In this document: piece by piece, positions 1-6,847 of the stretch
Position numbering within the stretch: position 1 is the stretch's first letter
Layout of the letters: the number at the start of each line of letters is the position of its first letter
NCBI GenBank assembly: GCA_040902925.1
Contig: JBBDWJ010000305.1
Span: 1-13,595 of the forward strand
Source of the DNA: JBBDWJ01 sp040902925
GTDB lineage: Bacteria > Acidobacteriota > Terriglobia > Bryobacterales > UBA6623
Direction of reading: 5' to 3'
DNA: 13,595 nt
Position numbers and translations under genes: made by a program
Notes under the pieces: model-generated
What the model was told of the DNA's origin: nothing
Database searches by the model: none
The model's input: the letters and a program-made list of their open reading frames with translations, nothing else

Positions 1-906
1 CGCGCGGTCATCAAAATCGACTGCGGCGAGTTTCAGCACAGCCACGAAATCGCGAAACTGATCGGCTCGCCGCCCGGCTACCTCGGCCATCGCGAGACGC
101 ATCCATTGCTGAGCCAGGAAGTACTCAACCAATACCACAGCGACCGGATTCAGCTCTCGTTCGTGTTGTTCGATGAGATCGAAAAGGCCAGCGACGCTTT
201 GTGGAATTTGTTGCTGGGGATTCTCGACAAGGCAACGCTGACGCTGGGCGACAACCGGCGCGTGGATTTCTCGAAGACCATGATCTACATGACGAGCAAC
301 CTGGGCGCGGGCGAGATGAGCGCCATCATGAGCCCCGGGATCGGCTTCAACGGGATTTCGCAGGAAGATGTCCGCGGCGACGTCCGCCTGGTAAAACGCA
401 TCAAGGGCGCCGGCCTGACGGCGGCCCGCCGCAAATTTACCCCCGAGTTCATGAACCGGCTGGACAAGGTGGTCGTTTTCCAGCCGCTCGGCGAAGTAGA
501 GCTGCGCAGCATCCTGGACCTGGAACTGGGGCGCGTGCAGGAGCGCGTTTTTAACGGCACGCCGTTCCTGTTCCAGCTACAGGCCTCCGCGAAAGACCAT
601 CTGATCGAGGAGGGCACCGACGCCAAATACGGCGCCCGCCACCTCAAGCGCGCTATCGAGCGCTCGCTGGTCTATCCGATGGCCAATCTCATCGCCACGC
701 AGCAAGTGCGCTCCGGCGACCTGGTCGAAGTGAACTACGACGCGGGCCTCGAGCGCATGGTCTTCGAGAGAGTCGACGAGGGCCTGCCGGTCTACACCAT
801 GTTCCGGGCCGCGGGAATCGAAATGCCCGCCGGCGCGGAAACCGCCGCCGCGGCCGCCCCCTTTGAACGCTTTACCTCGACCACGGCGCGGGGAGTCCGC
901 AAGTAG
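1..906 (+). CDS. Clp/Hsp100 AAA+ ATPase, C-terminal (D2) part, 5'-truncated
   Basis: This is the last 301 residues of a Clp-family unfoldase; the reading frame is open from base 1, so the N-terminal domain, D1 and the D2 Walker A lie outside the window. Visible D2 parts, in order, are the pore loop GYLG (Tyr codon 79-81), Walker B VLFDEIEKA (Asp-Glu at 172-177), sensor 1 TSN (292-300), the PEFMNRLD segment with the expected arginine finger, and sensor 2 YGAR (Arg 637-639) in the small C-terminal domain. Between sensor 1 and PEFMNR there is an IGFN motif (340-351), at the place where ClpA/ClpC/ClpX carry the IGL/LGF/IGF loop that docks on ClpP. ClpB lacks this loop, so a ClpP-partner (ClpA/ClpC-like) role is more likely than disaggregation. 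The last 30 or so residues are an Ala-rich tail. Family assignment is secure; the subfamily is inferred. Confidence 0.9.
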   Translation, partial: RAVIKIDCGEFQHSHEIAKLIGSPPGYLGHRETHPLLSQEVLNQYHSDRIQLSFVLFDEIEKASDALWNLLLGILDKATLTLGDNRRVDFSKTMIYMTSNLGAGEMSAIMSPGIGFNGISQEDVRGDVRLVKRIKGAGLTAARRKFTPEFMNRLDKVVVFQPLGEVELRSILDLELGRVQERVFNGTPFLFQLQASAKDHLIEEGTDAKYGARHLKRAIERSLVYPMANLIATQQVRSGDLVEVNYDAGLERMVFERVDEGLPVYTMFRAAGIEMPAGAETAAAAAPFERFTSTTARGVRK

Positions 907-1040
907 CAAGGCGCCGTTTCCCGATCCCCGGTCAGTGCGGTGCTTGTAACCGCGCCTCGCTGCCGCGCCGGCCGTTGACTCGGGCTTAGGCTCTCTTACC
1001 TCGCGAACGACCGGCTACCAGTGCCCTTGCTGACCTTCGC

Positions 1041-1055
1041 TACAATTGGGCAATG
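1041..1055 (+). promoter_or_regulatory. Candidate leaderless promoter of the TPR/GT-C gene
   Basis: The -10-like hexamer TACAAT (1041-1046) is followed by 7 nt and then the ATG at 1053. Transcription would be expected to start at or within a base or two of the A of the ATG. No Shine-Dalgarno sequence is present in the TTGGGCA spacer, and I see no good -35 at 16-18 bp upstream. The same arrangement recurs at 3614 and 12503. This is inferred from sequence alone. Confidence 0.5.
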
Positions 1056-2906
1056 GCGTCAAAACGGCGGCGCAAGCCTCGGCCGTCGAAGGAGGGTAGA
1101 GGTCCGCGGCGGCCCATTCGAGTCCGCACGCGGCAGTTGCCCTGGATCGTTTTCGCTGTTTCCTTCTTCGTCTTTCTAGCCGCTGTCGGCAACGATTTCG
1201 TCAACTGGGACGACGACCGCAACTTTCTCGATAACCCTTTCTATCGCGGCCTCTCGTTCGATCACCTGTGGTGGATGGCCACCACGTTTCACCTCGGGCA
1301 CTACCATCCGCTCACGTGGCTCACTCTCGGCGTTGATTTCACGCTGTGGGGAATGAGTCCTGCCGGGTACCACTTCACGAACATCGTTCTCCATGCGATC
1401 ACCGCGGTGCTGGTGTACTACCTGATCCTGCTGCTTCTGCAACTGGGGTTTCACAGGGAATGGGCGCCGCCGGGGCTGAAAATCGGCGCCGTGCTGGGCG
1501 CGCTGCTGTTTGCGATTCATCCGCTGCGCGTTGAGTCGGTGGCCTGGGTAAGCGAGCGGCGCGACGTGCTCTCGGGCCTTTTCTACGTGGCGACTCTGCT
1601 GCTGTATGTTCGCGGACGGCTGATGGCAGCGCTTACTGCATTCACGGCGGCGCTGCTGTCGAAGGTGATCGTGGTGACGCTGCCGGTAGTGTTCCTGATC
1701 CTCGACTGGTACCCCATAAGGCGGCGCTGGGGTTGGCGCGTGGCGCTCGAAAAAGTGCCATTTTTCGCGCTGGCGCTCGGCGCGGGCCTGATTGGCGTGG
1801 GGCGCTACGAGGCCGGCATGGCGGGCGCGACGGCGGATCTGGGCGTCACCCCCTGGCTGCGCGTCATGCTCTCGTTTTATGGCTTAGCGTTTTATGTCTG
1901 GAAGACGCTGCTGCCCTTCGGGCTGTACGCGCAGTATGTCTATAGCGCCGATCCGCAGCCCTGGGATGTCCAACTGGTGGTTGCCGCGGTCTTCGTGATC
2001 GGGGCGACAGTTGGGCTATTCCTGTTACGGCGGCGCTGGCCGGCGGGTCTTAGCGTTTGGGCTTGCTATGTAGTCACGCTGCTGCCCGTGCTGTCTCTGC
2101 TGCGCCTCGATCGCCAGCAGTACGTGGCCGACCACCATAGCTATCTGGCCACGCTGGGGCTGGCCGTACTCGGCGGCGCGCTGTTCTATTATTTTTTTCT
2201 CGGGCGGCATCCCCAATGGGCGTTGTTTGTCTCATTGCTGGTCATGCTGGTGCTTTGCGAGCGAACGGTGCGGCAAGTCGGTGTTTGGGAAAACTCGGTG
2301 ACACTGTGGACGCACACGCTGGAAGGCAGTCCGCTATCGATTGTGGCCCACAACAACCTGGGAAGAGCGCTGGCGGGACGCGGGCAGCCCGAGCAGGCGA
2401 TCGAGCACTTCCGGCGCGCGGTCGAAATCCGGCCCAGCTACGTGCATGCCCGCTACAACCTGGGGAACCTGTTGATGCGACAGGGCCGTCTAACGGAAGC
2501 GGAGCAGCAGTTGCGTCAGGTGGTTGACCAACAGCCTGGTCTGGCTCGCGCGCACAGCGACCTGGGCAATTGCCTGTTGCGGCTTGGAAAGACCGCGGAG
2601 GCCGTCGAGCAGTATCGCGAGGCGCTGCGAATTGATCCGCTGTTTGCGGATGTCCATTACAACCTGGCGATGGCGCTCCATCGCCGCGGTTTGGCGGACG
2701 AGGCGGAAGAGGAATACCAGAAGGCGACCGAACTTGACCCGGCGAACGCCGACGCCCACAACAATTGGGGCGTGTTGCTCGAAAGCCAGGGGGACCTGGA
2801 AGCAGCGTTAGCGCAGTACCGGCGCGCTCTCGAGATCGAGCCGGGTAATCCGGAGGCGTTGCGGAACCTGCGGGCCGCCGAAAGCCGCGAGCCGGCCATG
2901 CCGTAG
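1053..2906 (+). CDS. TMTC-like GT-C membrane protein with C-terminal TPR repeats
   Basis: 617-residue polytopic membrane protein. The first ~28 residues are Arg/Lys-rich and cytoplasmic by the positive-inside rule. A hydrophobic segment (about 30-46) leads to the acidic loop NDFVNWDDD (47-55), typical of the first extracytoplasmic loop of GT-C glycosyltransferases that use lipid-linked sugars. Further family signatures are GYHFTNIVLH (105-114), IHPLRVESVAW (155-165) with SERRD (167-171), ILDWYP (216-221) and ADHHSYLATLG (359-369). About ten membrane segments end near residue 402, and five TPR units (about 429-605, each with ALxxxG and an A-x-x-x-[FY] spacing) follow. This architecture matches the animal TMTC O-mannosyltransferases and many uncharacterised bacterial proteins. 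Sugar transfer to a protein or glycan is a reasonable guess, but the acceptor and donor are unknown. It stands alone with its own promoter-like element. There is no Shine-Dalgarno site; this start is chosen because it gives the basic N-tail and fits the -10. Confidence 0.85.
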   Translation: MASKRRRKPRPSKEGRGPRRPIRVRTRQLPWIVFAVSFFVFLAAVGNDFVNWDDDRNFLDNPFYRGLSFDHLWWMATTFHLGHYHPLTWLTLGVDFTLWGMSPAGYHFTNIVLHAITAVLVYYLILLLLQLGFHREWAPPGLKIGAVLGALLFAIHPLRVESVAWVSERRDVLSGLFYVATLLLYVRGRLMAALTAFTAALLSKVIVVTLPVVFLILDWYPIRRRWGWRVALEKVPFFALALGAGLIGVGRYEAGMAGATADLGVTPWLRVMLSFYGLAFYVWKTLLPFGLYAQYVYSADPQPWDVQLVVAAVFVIGATVGLFLLRRRWPAGLSVWACYVVTLLPVLSLLRLDRQQYVADHHSYLATLGLAVLGGALFYYFFLGRHPQWALFVSLLVMLVLCERTVRQVGVWENSVTLWTHTLEGSPLSIVAHNNLGRALAGRGQPEQAIEHFRRAVEIRPSYVHARYNLGNLLMRQGRLTEAEQQLRQVVDQQPGLARAHSDLGNCLLRLGKTAEAVEQYREALRIDPLFADVHYNLAMALHRRGLADEAEEEYQKATELDPANADAHNNWGVLLESQGDLEAALAQYRRALEIEPGNPEALRNLRAAESREPAMP

Positions 2907-2993
2907 GCTAGCCGCTGCCGTAGGCCAGGCGCTGCCGGACGCCAAAGGACGCGTCTTCGAAAAGGAGCCGCCGCGCAGGGTTCTGTCATGCGC

Positions 2994-3002
2994 TGCTATG
3001 AT
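2994..3002 (+). promoter_or_regulatory. Candidate extended -10 promoter for the MazF-like gene
   Basis: TGCTATGAT carries the TGn extension directly before a TATGAT -10 hexamer, a type of promoter that needs little -35 contact. No convincing -35 is seen. It would give a leader of roughly 85 nt before the ATG at 3093. No antitoxin gene lies between this element and the toxin homologue. Confidence 0.4.
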
Positions 3003-3092
3003 CAAGTTGGGAGTGGGTTGACTTCAGCGGGACCGGCATATCCGGGAAACCGGTTGTCTGCGCCCGGCGCTGCTGCCAGCGGGAGGCGTGAA

Positions 3093-3485
3093 ATGCAGCG
3101 AGGTGAAATCTGGTGGGCCGATTTTCCGGCGCCCGTTCATCGCCACCCAGCCGTTGTCGTTTCCCGAGATTCGCCGAACGGCATAGACACTGTTGTGGTG
3201 GCCCGTATCACGGCCCGCATTCGTGAAACGCCCGAAGAAGTTCCGATTGGCGCGGAAGACGGTCTGCCCAAAACCGTCATCAACACCCGGCTGCTTTCGA
3301 CCATCCCGGCTAAAGATCTCGTCAGCCGCATTGCCTGCCTGAGCCCCCGGAAACTCACGCAGTTGGATGAGGCCTTGCGCTACGCCCTCGATTTGCCAGC
3401 CACCGACGGCGACCGTCCGCACCTGCCGGTGAAACAGCCCCGGCTTCATTTCGGCGGACGCTCCTTTTCCGGCGAACCTTCCTGA
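3093..3485 (+). CDS. MazF/PemK-family toxin homologue, orphan, altered catalytic Arg site
   Basis: 130-residue protein of the MazF/PemK/CcdB fold (sequence-specific mRNA endoribonucleases in characterised members). Signatures are RGEIWWADF (3-11), PAVVVSRDS (19-27), VVVARIT (34-40), EEVPIG (48-53), the DGLPKTVINTRLL segment (56-68) and ALRYALDL (94-101). The start is fixed by GGGAGG at 3081-3086, 6 nt from the ATG; an in-frame upstream ATG at 2988 lacks such a site and would add 35 unrelated residues. In E. coli MazF the catalytic Arg29 directly precedes Pro in the motif HRP. Here the sequence is VHRHP, so His18 sits in that slot with Arg17 one place earlier; the family Thr (Thr40) is kept. 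The protein also has about 27 extra C-terminal residues. No antitoxin ORF is visible on either side. It may be inactive, domesticated, or paired with a distant antitoxin. Confidence 0.8.
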   Translation: MQRGEIWWADFPAPVHRHPAVVVSRDSPNGIDTVVVARITARIRETPEEVPIGAEDGLPKTVINTRLLSTIPAKDLVSRIACLSPRKLTQLDEALRYALDLPATDGDRPHLPVKQPRLHFGGRSFSGEPS

Positions 3486-3519
3486 TCGGCCGCTTCCTGT
3501 ACCGGATTTTGAAACCCTT

Positions 3520-3586
3520 CTGCTCCTAGATCCGCGCTCTTCCCAGATCCTGCTGTTCTTAGCCCAGTGCTGTTCCTAGATGCGGG
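3520..3586. repeat. Four degenerate ~17-bp tandem units upstream of lpxA
   Basis: Consecutive units start at 3520, 3537, 3553 and 3570 (periods 17, 16 and 17). They read CTGCTCCTAGATCCGCG, CTCTTCCCAGATCCTG, CTGTTCTTAGCCCAGTG and CTGTTCCTAGATGCGGG. The consensus is close to CTGTTCCTAGATCCGNG. The block lies 28-94 nt upstream of the lpxA -10 candidate at 3614. It could be a set of protein-binding sites or the remnant of slipped-strand duplication. Confidence 0.5.
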
Positions 3587-3613
3587 TGGAGCTACTTGGC
3601 CGCCGGGCCCGGG

Positions 3614-3630
3614 TATCATACAGGGCTATG
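3614..3630 (+). promoter_or_regulatory. Candidate leaderless promoter of lpxA
   Basis: TATCAT (3614-3619) ends 8 nt before the lpxA ATG at 3628. The spacer ACAGGGCT has no well-placed Shine-Dalgarno sequence. The geometry matches the elements at 1041 and 12503. No -35 consensus is recognisable. Confidence 0.45.
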
Positions 3631-4416
3631 GCCATCCATCCGACGGCGACGATCGCATCCACCGCGCGCGTCGCTCCCGGCGCCGAAATCGCGGAAGATG
3701 TCGAGATCGGCGAGTTCGTCATCGTGGAAGACGATGTCGTTATCGGCCCGCGGACGAAACTCGAGCCGCATGTTGTCGTCAAGCGCTGGACCACACTCGG
3801 CGCCGACAATCAGATCTCGGTAGGGACCGTGCTGGGCACCGATCCGCTCGACAAGAATTTCAGCGGCGAGCGCAGCTATCTCAAAATCGGCAGCGGAAAC
3901 CGCATTCGCGAGCACTACACCATCAGCCGCGGCACCGAGGCCGAATCGACGACTGAGATCGGTGACAACAACTACGTGATGACCTCGGGGCACATCGCCC
4001 ACAACTGCCGGCTAGGCTCGAACATTGTCGTCTGCAGTTGCGCGCTCATCGCCGGATACGTCGAGATCGAAGACCAGGCGTTCATCTCGGGAGGAGTGGG
4101 CATTCACCAGTTCTCGAAGATCGGGCGGCTGGCGATGATCGGCGGCAACACGCGGGTGAACAAAGACGCCGCTCCCTATTTCCTCTATTCGGAATTCAAC
4201 ATCACGCCGCGCGGGCTCAATCTGGTGGGGCTGCGGCGGGCTGGTTTCTCCGCCGCCGACATCGCCGCGCTGAAGACCGCTTACCGCTTGTTGTTTCGCG
4301 AAGGCCTGCCGCTCGAAGACGCCCTCAAGCGCATTGAGGAAGAAACCCCCACCGAGCATACCCGCCACCTGGTCGAGTTCATTCGAAGCTCCAACCGCGG
4401 CATCGCAAGACGATAG
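3628..4416 (+). CDS. lpxA: Acyl-ACP--UDP-N-acetylglucosamine O-acyltransferase (LpxA)
   Basis: Transfers a 3-hydroxyacyl chain from ACP to the 3-OH of UDP-GlcNAc, the first step of lipid A synthesis, in the cytoplasm. The 262 residues equal the length of E. coli LpxA, and numbering stays in register. The N-terminal ~185 residues are hexapeptide repeats of the left-handed beta-helix (HPTATI, ARVAPGAEI, VEIGEF and so on). The catalytic His125 lies in GHIAHNC (121-127). His160-Gln161 are present (GVGIHQF), as are Gly173, Asn198 and Arg204. Two differences from E. coli are Tyr144 for His144 and Val200 for Glu200. The C-terminal helices (about 205-260) show the family pattern GLRRAGFS...AYRLLFREGL. 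It stands alone here rather than with lpxD, fabZ and lpxB as in proteobacteria, so a dedicated promoter is likely. The ATG at 3628 is preferred over upstream in-frame starts because of length, register and the -10 element. Confidence 0.93.
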   Translation: MAIHPTATIASTARVAPGAEIAEDVEIGEFVIVEDDVVIGPRTKLEPHVVVKRWTTLGADNQISVGTVLGTDPLDKNFSGERSYLKIGSGNRIREHYTISRGTEAESTTEIGDNNYVMTSGHIAHNCRLGSNIVVCSCALIAGYVEIEDQAFISGGVGIHQFSKIGRLAMIGGNTRVNKDAAPYFLYSEFNITPRGLNLVGLRRAGFSAADIAALKTAYRLLFREGLPLEDALKRIEEETPTEHTRHLVEFIRSSNRGIARR

Positions 4417-4487
4417 CTTCTAGGTCCCATTCCAAGAGCCCCCTGTTTGGCACCGCGCCGGATTTGGCTCCCGCCCCGGACAGAGGT

Positions 4488-4493
4488 CATAAT
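4488..4493 (+). promoter_or_regulatory. Candidate -10 element upstream of the S46 peptidase
   Basis: CATAAT at 4488-4493, about 110 nt before the peptidase ATG; no convincing -35. It overlaps a possible small-ORF start (ATG 4492), so both cannot be read in the simplest way from one transcript. Weak support. Confidence 0.25.
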
Positions 4494-4509
4494 GATGGGC
4501 GGGTCGACT

Positions 4510-4537
4510 TTTGCGAGACGGGCTTTGCGAGACGGGC
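4510..4537. repeat. Perfect 14-bp tandem duplication in the S46 leader region
   Basis: TTTGCGAGACGGGC occurs twice back to back (4510-4523 and 4524-4537) without mismatch. It lies between the candidate -10 at 4488 and the peptidase start at 4602. Because 14 is not a multiple of 3, gain or loss of a unit would shift any reading frame through it. Confidence 0.85.
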
Positions 4538-4601
4538 TCCTGGTCCGAGAAACCGCCGCCGCGAACACGCAGAAAATTGCGCCGTACGGATGGAGCTTGG
4601 A

Positions 4602-6692
4602 ATGAAAACGTTGCCGCGACGTTCCTTCGCCCTTGGGGCTCTTTGCGTCTTCTTCCTCGCGCCTGCGATGAGCAAGGCCGCTGAAGGCATGTGGCCCTAC
4701 AACCGCCTGCCGCAGGATGAGCTGAAGAACAAGCATAAGTTCGAGCCCGACGCCGCTTTCCTCGAGCGGCTTCAGAAAGCTTCGGCGCGGCTCAACAACG
4801 GCGGCTCGGGATCGTTTGTTTCCCCCAACGGCCTGGTGATGACCAACCATCACGTGGCTTCCGACTGCATCAAAAAGCTCAGTTCAGAGAAAAAGGACTA
4901 CATCAAAGAGGGTTTTTCTGCCGCGCGGCGCTCGGCTGAGCTGAAGTGTCCTGACTTGGAGATCAACGTTCTGATGTCGATTGAGAACGTCACCGAACAG
5001 GTCAACCGCGGAGTTACCGCCGACATGAGCGACGCGGACCGGCTCGAGGCGCAGCGCGCGGCGACGGCGCGTATCGAGAAAGACTGCCAGGATTCCACGC
5101 TGATGCGCTGCGATGTGGTCAACCTCTACCACGGCGGCATTTTCGACCTCTACAAATATCAACGCCACACCGACGTGCGGCTGGTATTCGCGCCCGAGTT
5201 TCAGGCCGCCTTTTTTGGCGGCGACCCCGACAACTTCACTTTCCCGCGCTACTGCCTCGATGTGGCCTTTCTGCGGGTTTACAAGGACGACCGGCCGATC
5301 GACTCGCCGGCTTTCATGCCGTTGAGCAACGCGGGGACGGCCGAAGGAGATCTCGTGATGGTCTCCGGGCACCCCGGCAGCACGAATCGCCTGCTGACCG
5401 TTTCGCAACTGCTTTTTGAGCGCAACCGCCGCATGCCCTTCATGCTCGACTGGCTTAATGGCATGGCCGAAGGCGTGCGCGCTTACGGCCGCGGCGGCGG
5501 CGAAGCAGCGCGGCTGGCGCGGGACGAGCTGTTTAGCTTCGACAACAGCATCAAGGCCTACACGGGCATGCTCGGCGGGTTGCGCAACGACGCGCTGCTG
5601 GAGCAGAAGGAAGAGCAGGAGCAGAAGTTGCGCGCGGCGGTCGACAGCGACGCCGGCCGGAAGGCGCAATTCGGCGATGCGTGGGAGAAAATCGCCGCCG
5701 CCCAGCAGGTCAAGAACCTGATCTACGAAGAGTACCGGCTGGTAAGCAGTCTCGGTTTTTATAGCCGCTATTTCACCTACGCGAAGCACCTCTATCAGCT
5801 TTCACAAGAGTTGCAAAAGCCCGACGGCGAGCGCTTTCCCGAGTATCACGACTCGGCGCTGGAATCGCTCTACCAGCAGCTCTATTCGCCCGCACCGGTT
5901 TATCCGGAGGTGGAGCTCGTCAAGTTGTCCCGCTCGCTGCGCATCCTGCGCGATCGTCTTGGCCCCGACCATCCGGCTGTCAAGGCCGCGTTGAAGGGCG
6001 AGAATCCGGATCGCGCGGCGGCCCGCCTGATCCATGGCTCGAAGCTCGCCGATCCCGAATTTCGCAAGACCCTTGGCGCCGACCAGTCCAAGCTTGCCGC
6101 GACGTCGCAGGATCCGATGATCCAGCTCGTTCGCTCGCTCGACGAGCCCTGGCGCGCTTTGCGCAAACAGTATGAGGACGAAGTGGAAGCTGTCGAGAAC
6201 GCGCAGGGTGCGCTGGTGTCGCGCGCCCGCTTTGCCGTTCTTGGAACGGACGTCTATCCCGATGCAACCTTCACTTTGCGGCTGGCTTTCGGAGAAGTGA
6301 AAGGCTATCGCGACGCCAGCCGTTGGATCGCGCCCTTCACCGACTACAAAGGCTTATATGAGAAGGCCACCGCTGAGGACCCCTACATCCTTCCGGAGCG
6401 CTTCGTGCAAGCCAAACGCCGCGTCAAGCTCGACACGCCCTACAACCTAGTTTCGACCAACGATATCACCGGCGGCAATTCGGGAAGCCCGCTCATCAGC
6501 CGCGAGGGGCACGTCGTGGGCCTGATCTTCGACGGCAATATTCAGTCGCTCTCGAACGATTTCCTCTATTCCGACGTGCAGGCCCGCGCTGTCAGCGTCG
6601 ATTCGCGCGGCATTCACGAGGCGCTACGCAATATCTACCGCGCCACTGGGCTGGTTTCCGAGTTGACGGCGGCGGCGAAACCCTCGGACTAG
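4602..6692 (+). CDS. S46-family dipeptidyl-peptidase (DPP7/DPP11-like), exported
   Basis: 696-residue serine exopeptidase that in characterised members removes dipeptides from peptide N-termini in the periplasm. The start at 4602 is set by GGAG (4592-4595), 6 nt upstream; an ATG at 4590 would overlap that site. A signal peptide follows (KTLPRRSFALGALCVFFLA, likely cleaved around SKA-AEG); its RRSF pair hints at Tat, but Sec is possible. The chymotrypsin-like triad is visible: His84 in VMTNHHVAS, Asp220 in RYCLDVAFLR, Ser627 in TGGNSGSPL (codon 6480-6482). Residues that bind the peptide N-terminus in the family also appear: Asn211-Phe212 in DPDNFTFPR (Asn-Trp in many) and Asp644 in IFDGN. The residue after that Asp is Gly645. 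In the family, Gly there goes with broad or hydrophobic P1 preference (DPP7) and Arg with acidic P1 preference (DPP11), so a DPP7-type specificity is inferred. The central region (about 270-560) is the helical cap. It is monocistronic. Confidence 0.92.
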   Translation: MKTLPRRSFALGALCVFFLAPAMSKAAEGMWPYNRLPQDELKNKHKFEPDAAFLERLQKASARLNNGGSGSFVSPNGLVMTNHHVASDCIKKLSSEKKDYIKEGFSAARRSAELKCPDLEINVLMSIENVTEQVNRGVTADMSDADRLEAQRAATARIEKDCQDSTLMRCDVVNLYHGGIFDLYKYQRHTDVRLVFAPEFQAAFFGGDPDNFTFPRYCLDVAFLRVYKDDRPIDSPAFMPLSNAGTAEGDLVMVSGHPGSTNRLLTVSQLLFERNRRMPFMLDWLNGMAEGVRAYGRGGGEAARLARDELFSFDNSIKAYTGMLGGLRNDALLEQKEEQEQKLRAAVDSDAGRKAQFGDAWEKIAAAQQVKNLIYEEYRLVSSLGFYSRYFTYAKHLYQLSQELQKPDGERFPEYHDSALESLYQQLYSPAPVYPEVELVKLSRSLRILRDRLGPDHPAVKAALKGENPDRAAARLIHGSKLADPEFRKTLGADQSKLAATSQDPMIQLVRSLDEPWRALRKQYEDEVEAVENAQGALVSRARFAVLGTDVYPDATFTLRLAFGEVKGYRDASRWIAPFTDYKGLYEKATAEDPYILPERFVQAKRRVKLDTPYNLVSTNDITGGNSGSPLISREGHVVGLIFDGNIQSLSNDFLYSDVQARAVSVDSRGIHEALRNIYRATGLVSELTAAAKPSD

Positions 6693-6698
6693 CCAAGC

Positions 6699-6718
6699 CG
6701 CACGGACCTCAGCGTGCG
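6699..6718 (+). terminator. Weak hairpin after the S46 gene
   Basis: CGCACG (6699-6704) can pair with CGTGCG (6713-6718) across an 8-nt loop, starting 7 nt after the stop codon. The stem is short and no T-run follows, so it is only a possible transcript end. Confidence 0.2.
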
Positions 6719-6847
6719 ATCCGCGCTTCGGCAATCCCTCGTGTTACTCTGGGCTGGATTTACAAAACCCTCGCCGGCACGTAGATCGCGCCTCATCGAG
6801 CGCAGCGGTTTACACCCAGCGCCTGCCCATGTAGTAAAGGAATAAGA

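Noticed and set aside
937..953. Small hairpin GCGGT/ACCGC after the Clp gene
   Set aside because: A 5-bp core stem with no T-run is not enough to call a terminator.
2900..2925. Direct repeat GCCGTAGGC after the TPR gene stop
   Set aside because: Two 9-bp copies 17 nt apart in GC-rich sequence; too short to separate from chance.
3093..3485. A complete mazEF-type toxin-antitoxin module
   Set aside because: The 186 nt upstream holds no antitoxin-like ORF, and the gene downstream is lpxA.
4884..5789. 301-codon minus-strand ORF inside the S46 gene
   Set aside because: Antisense of a well-conserved coding region; no motif, RBS or promoter, as expected in GC-rich DNA.
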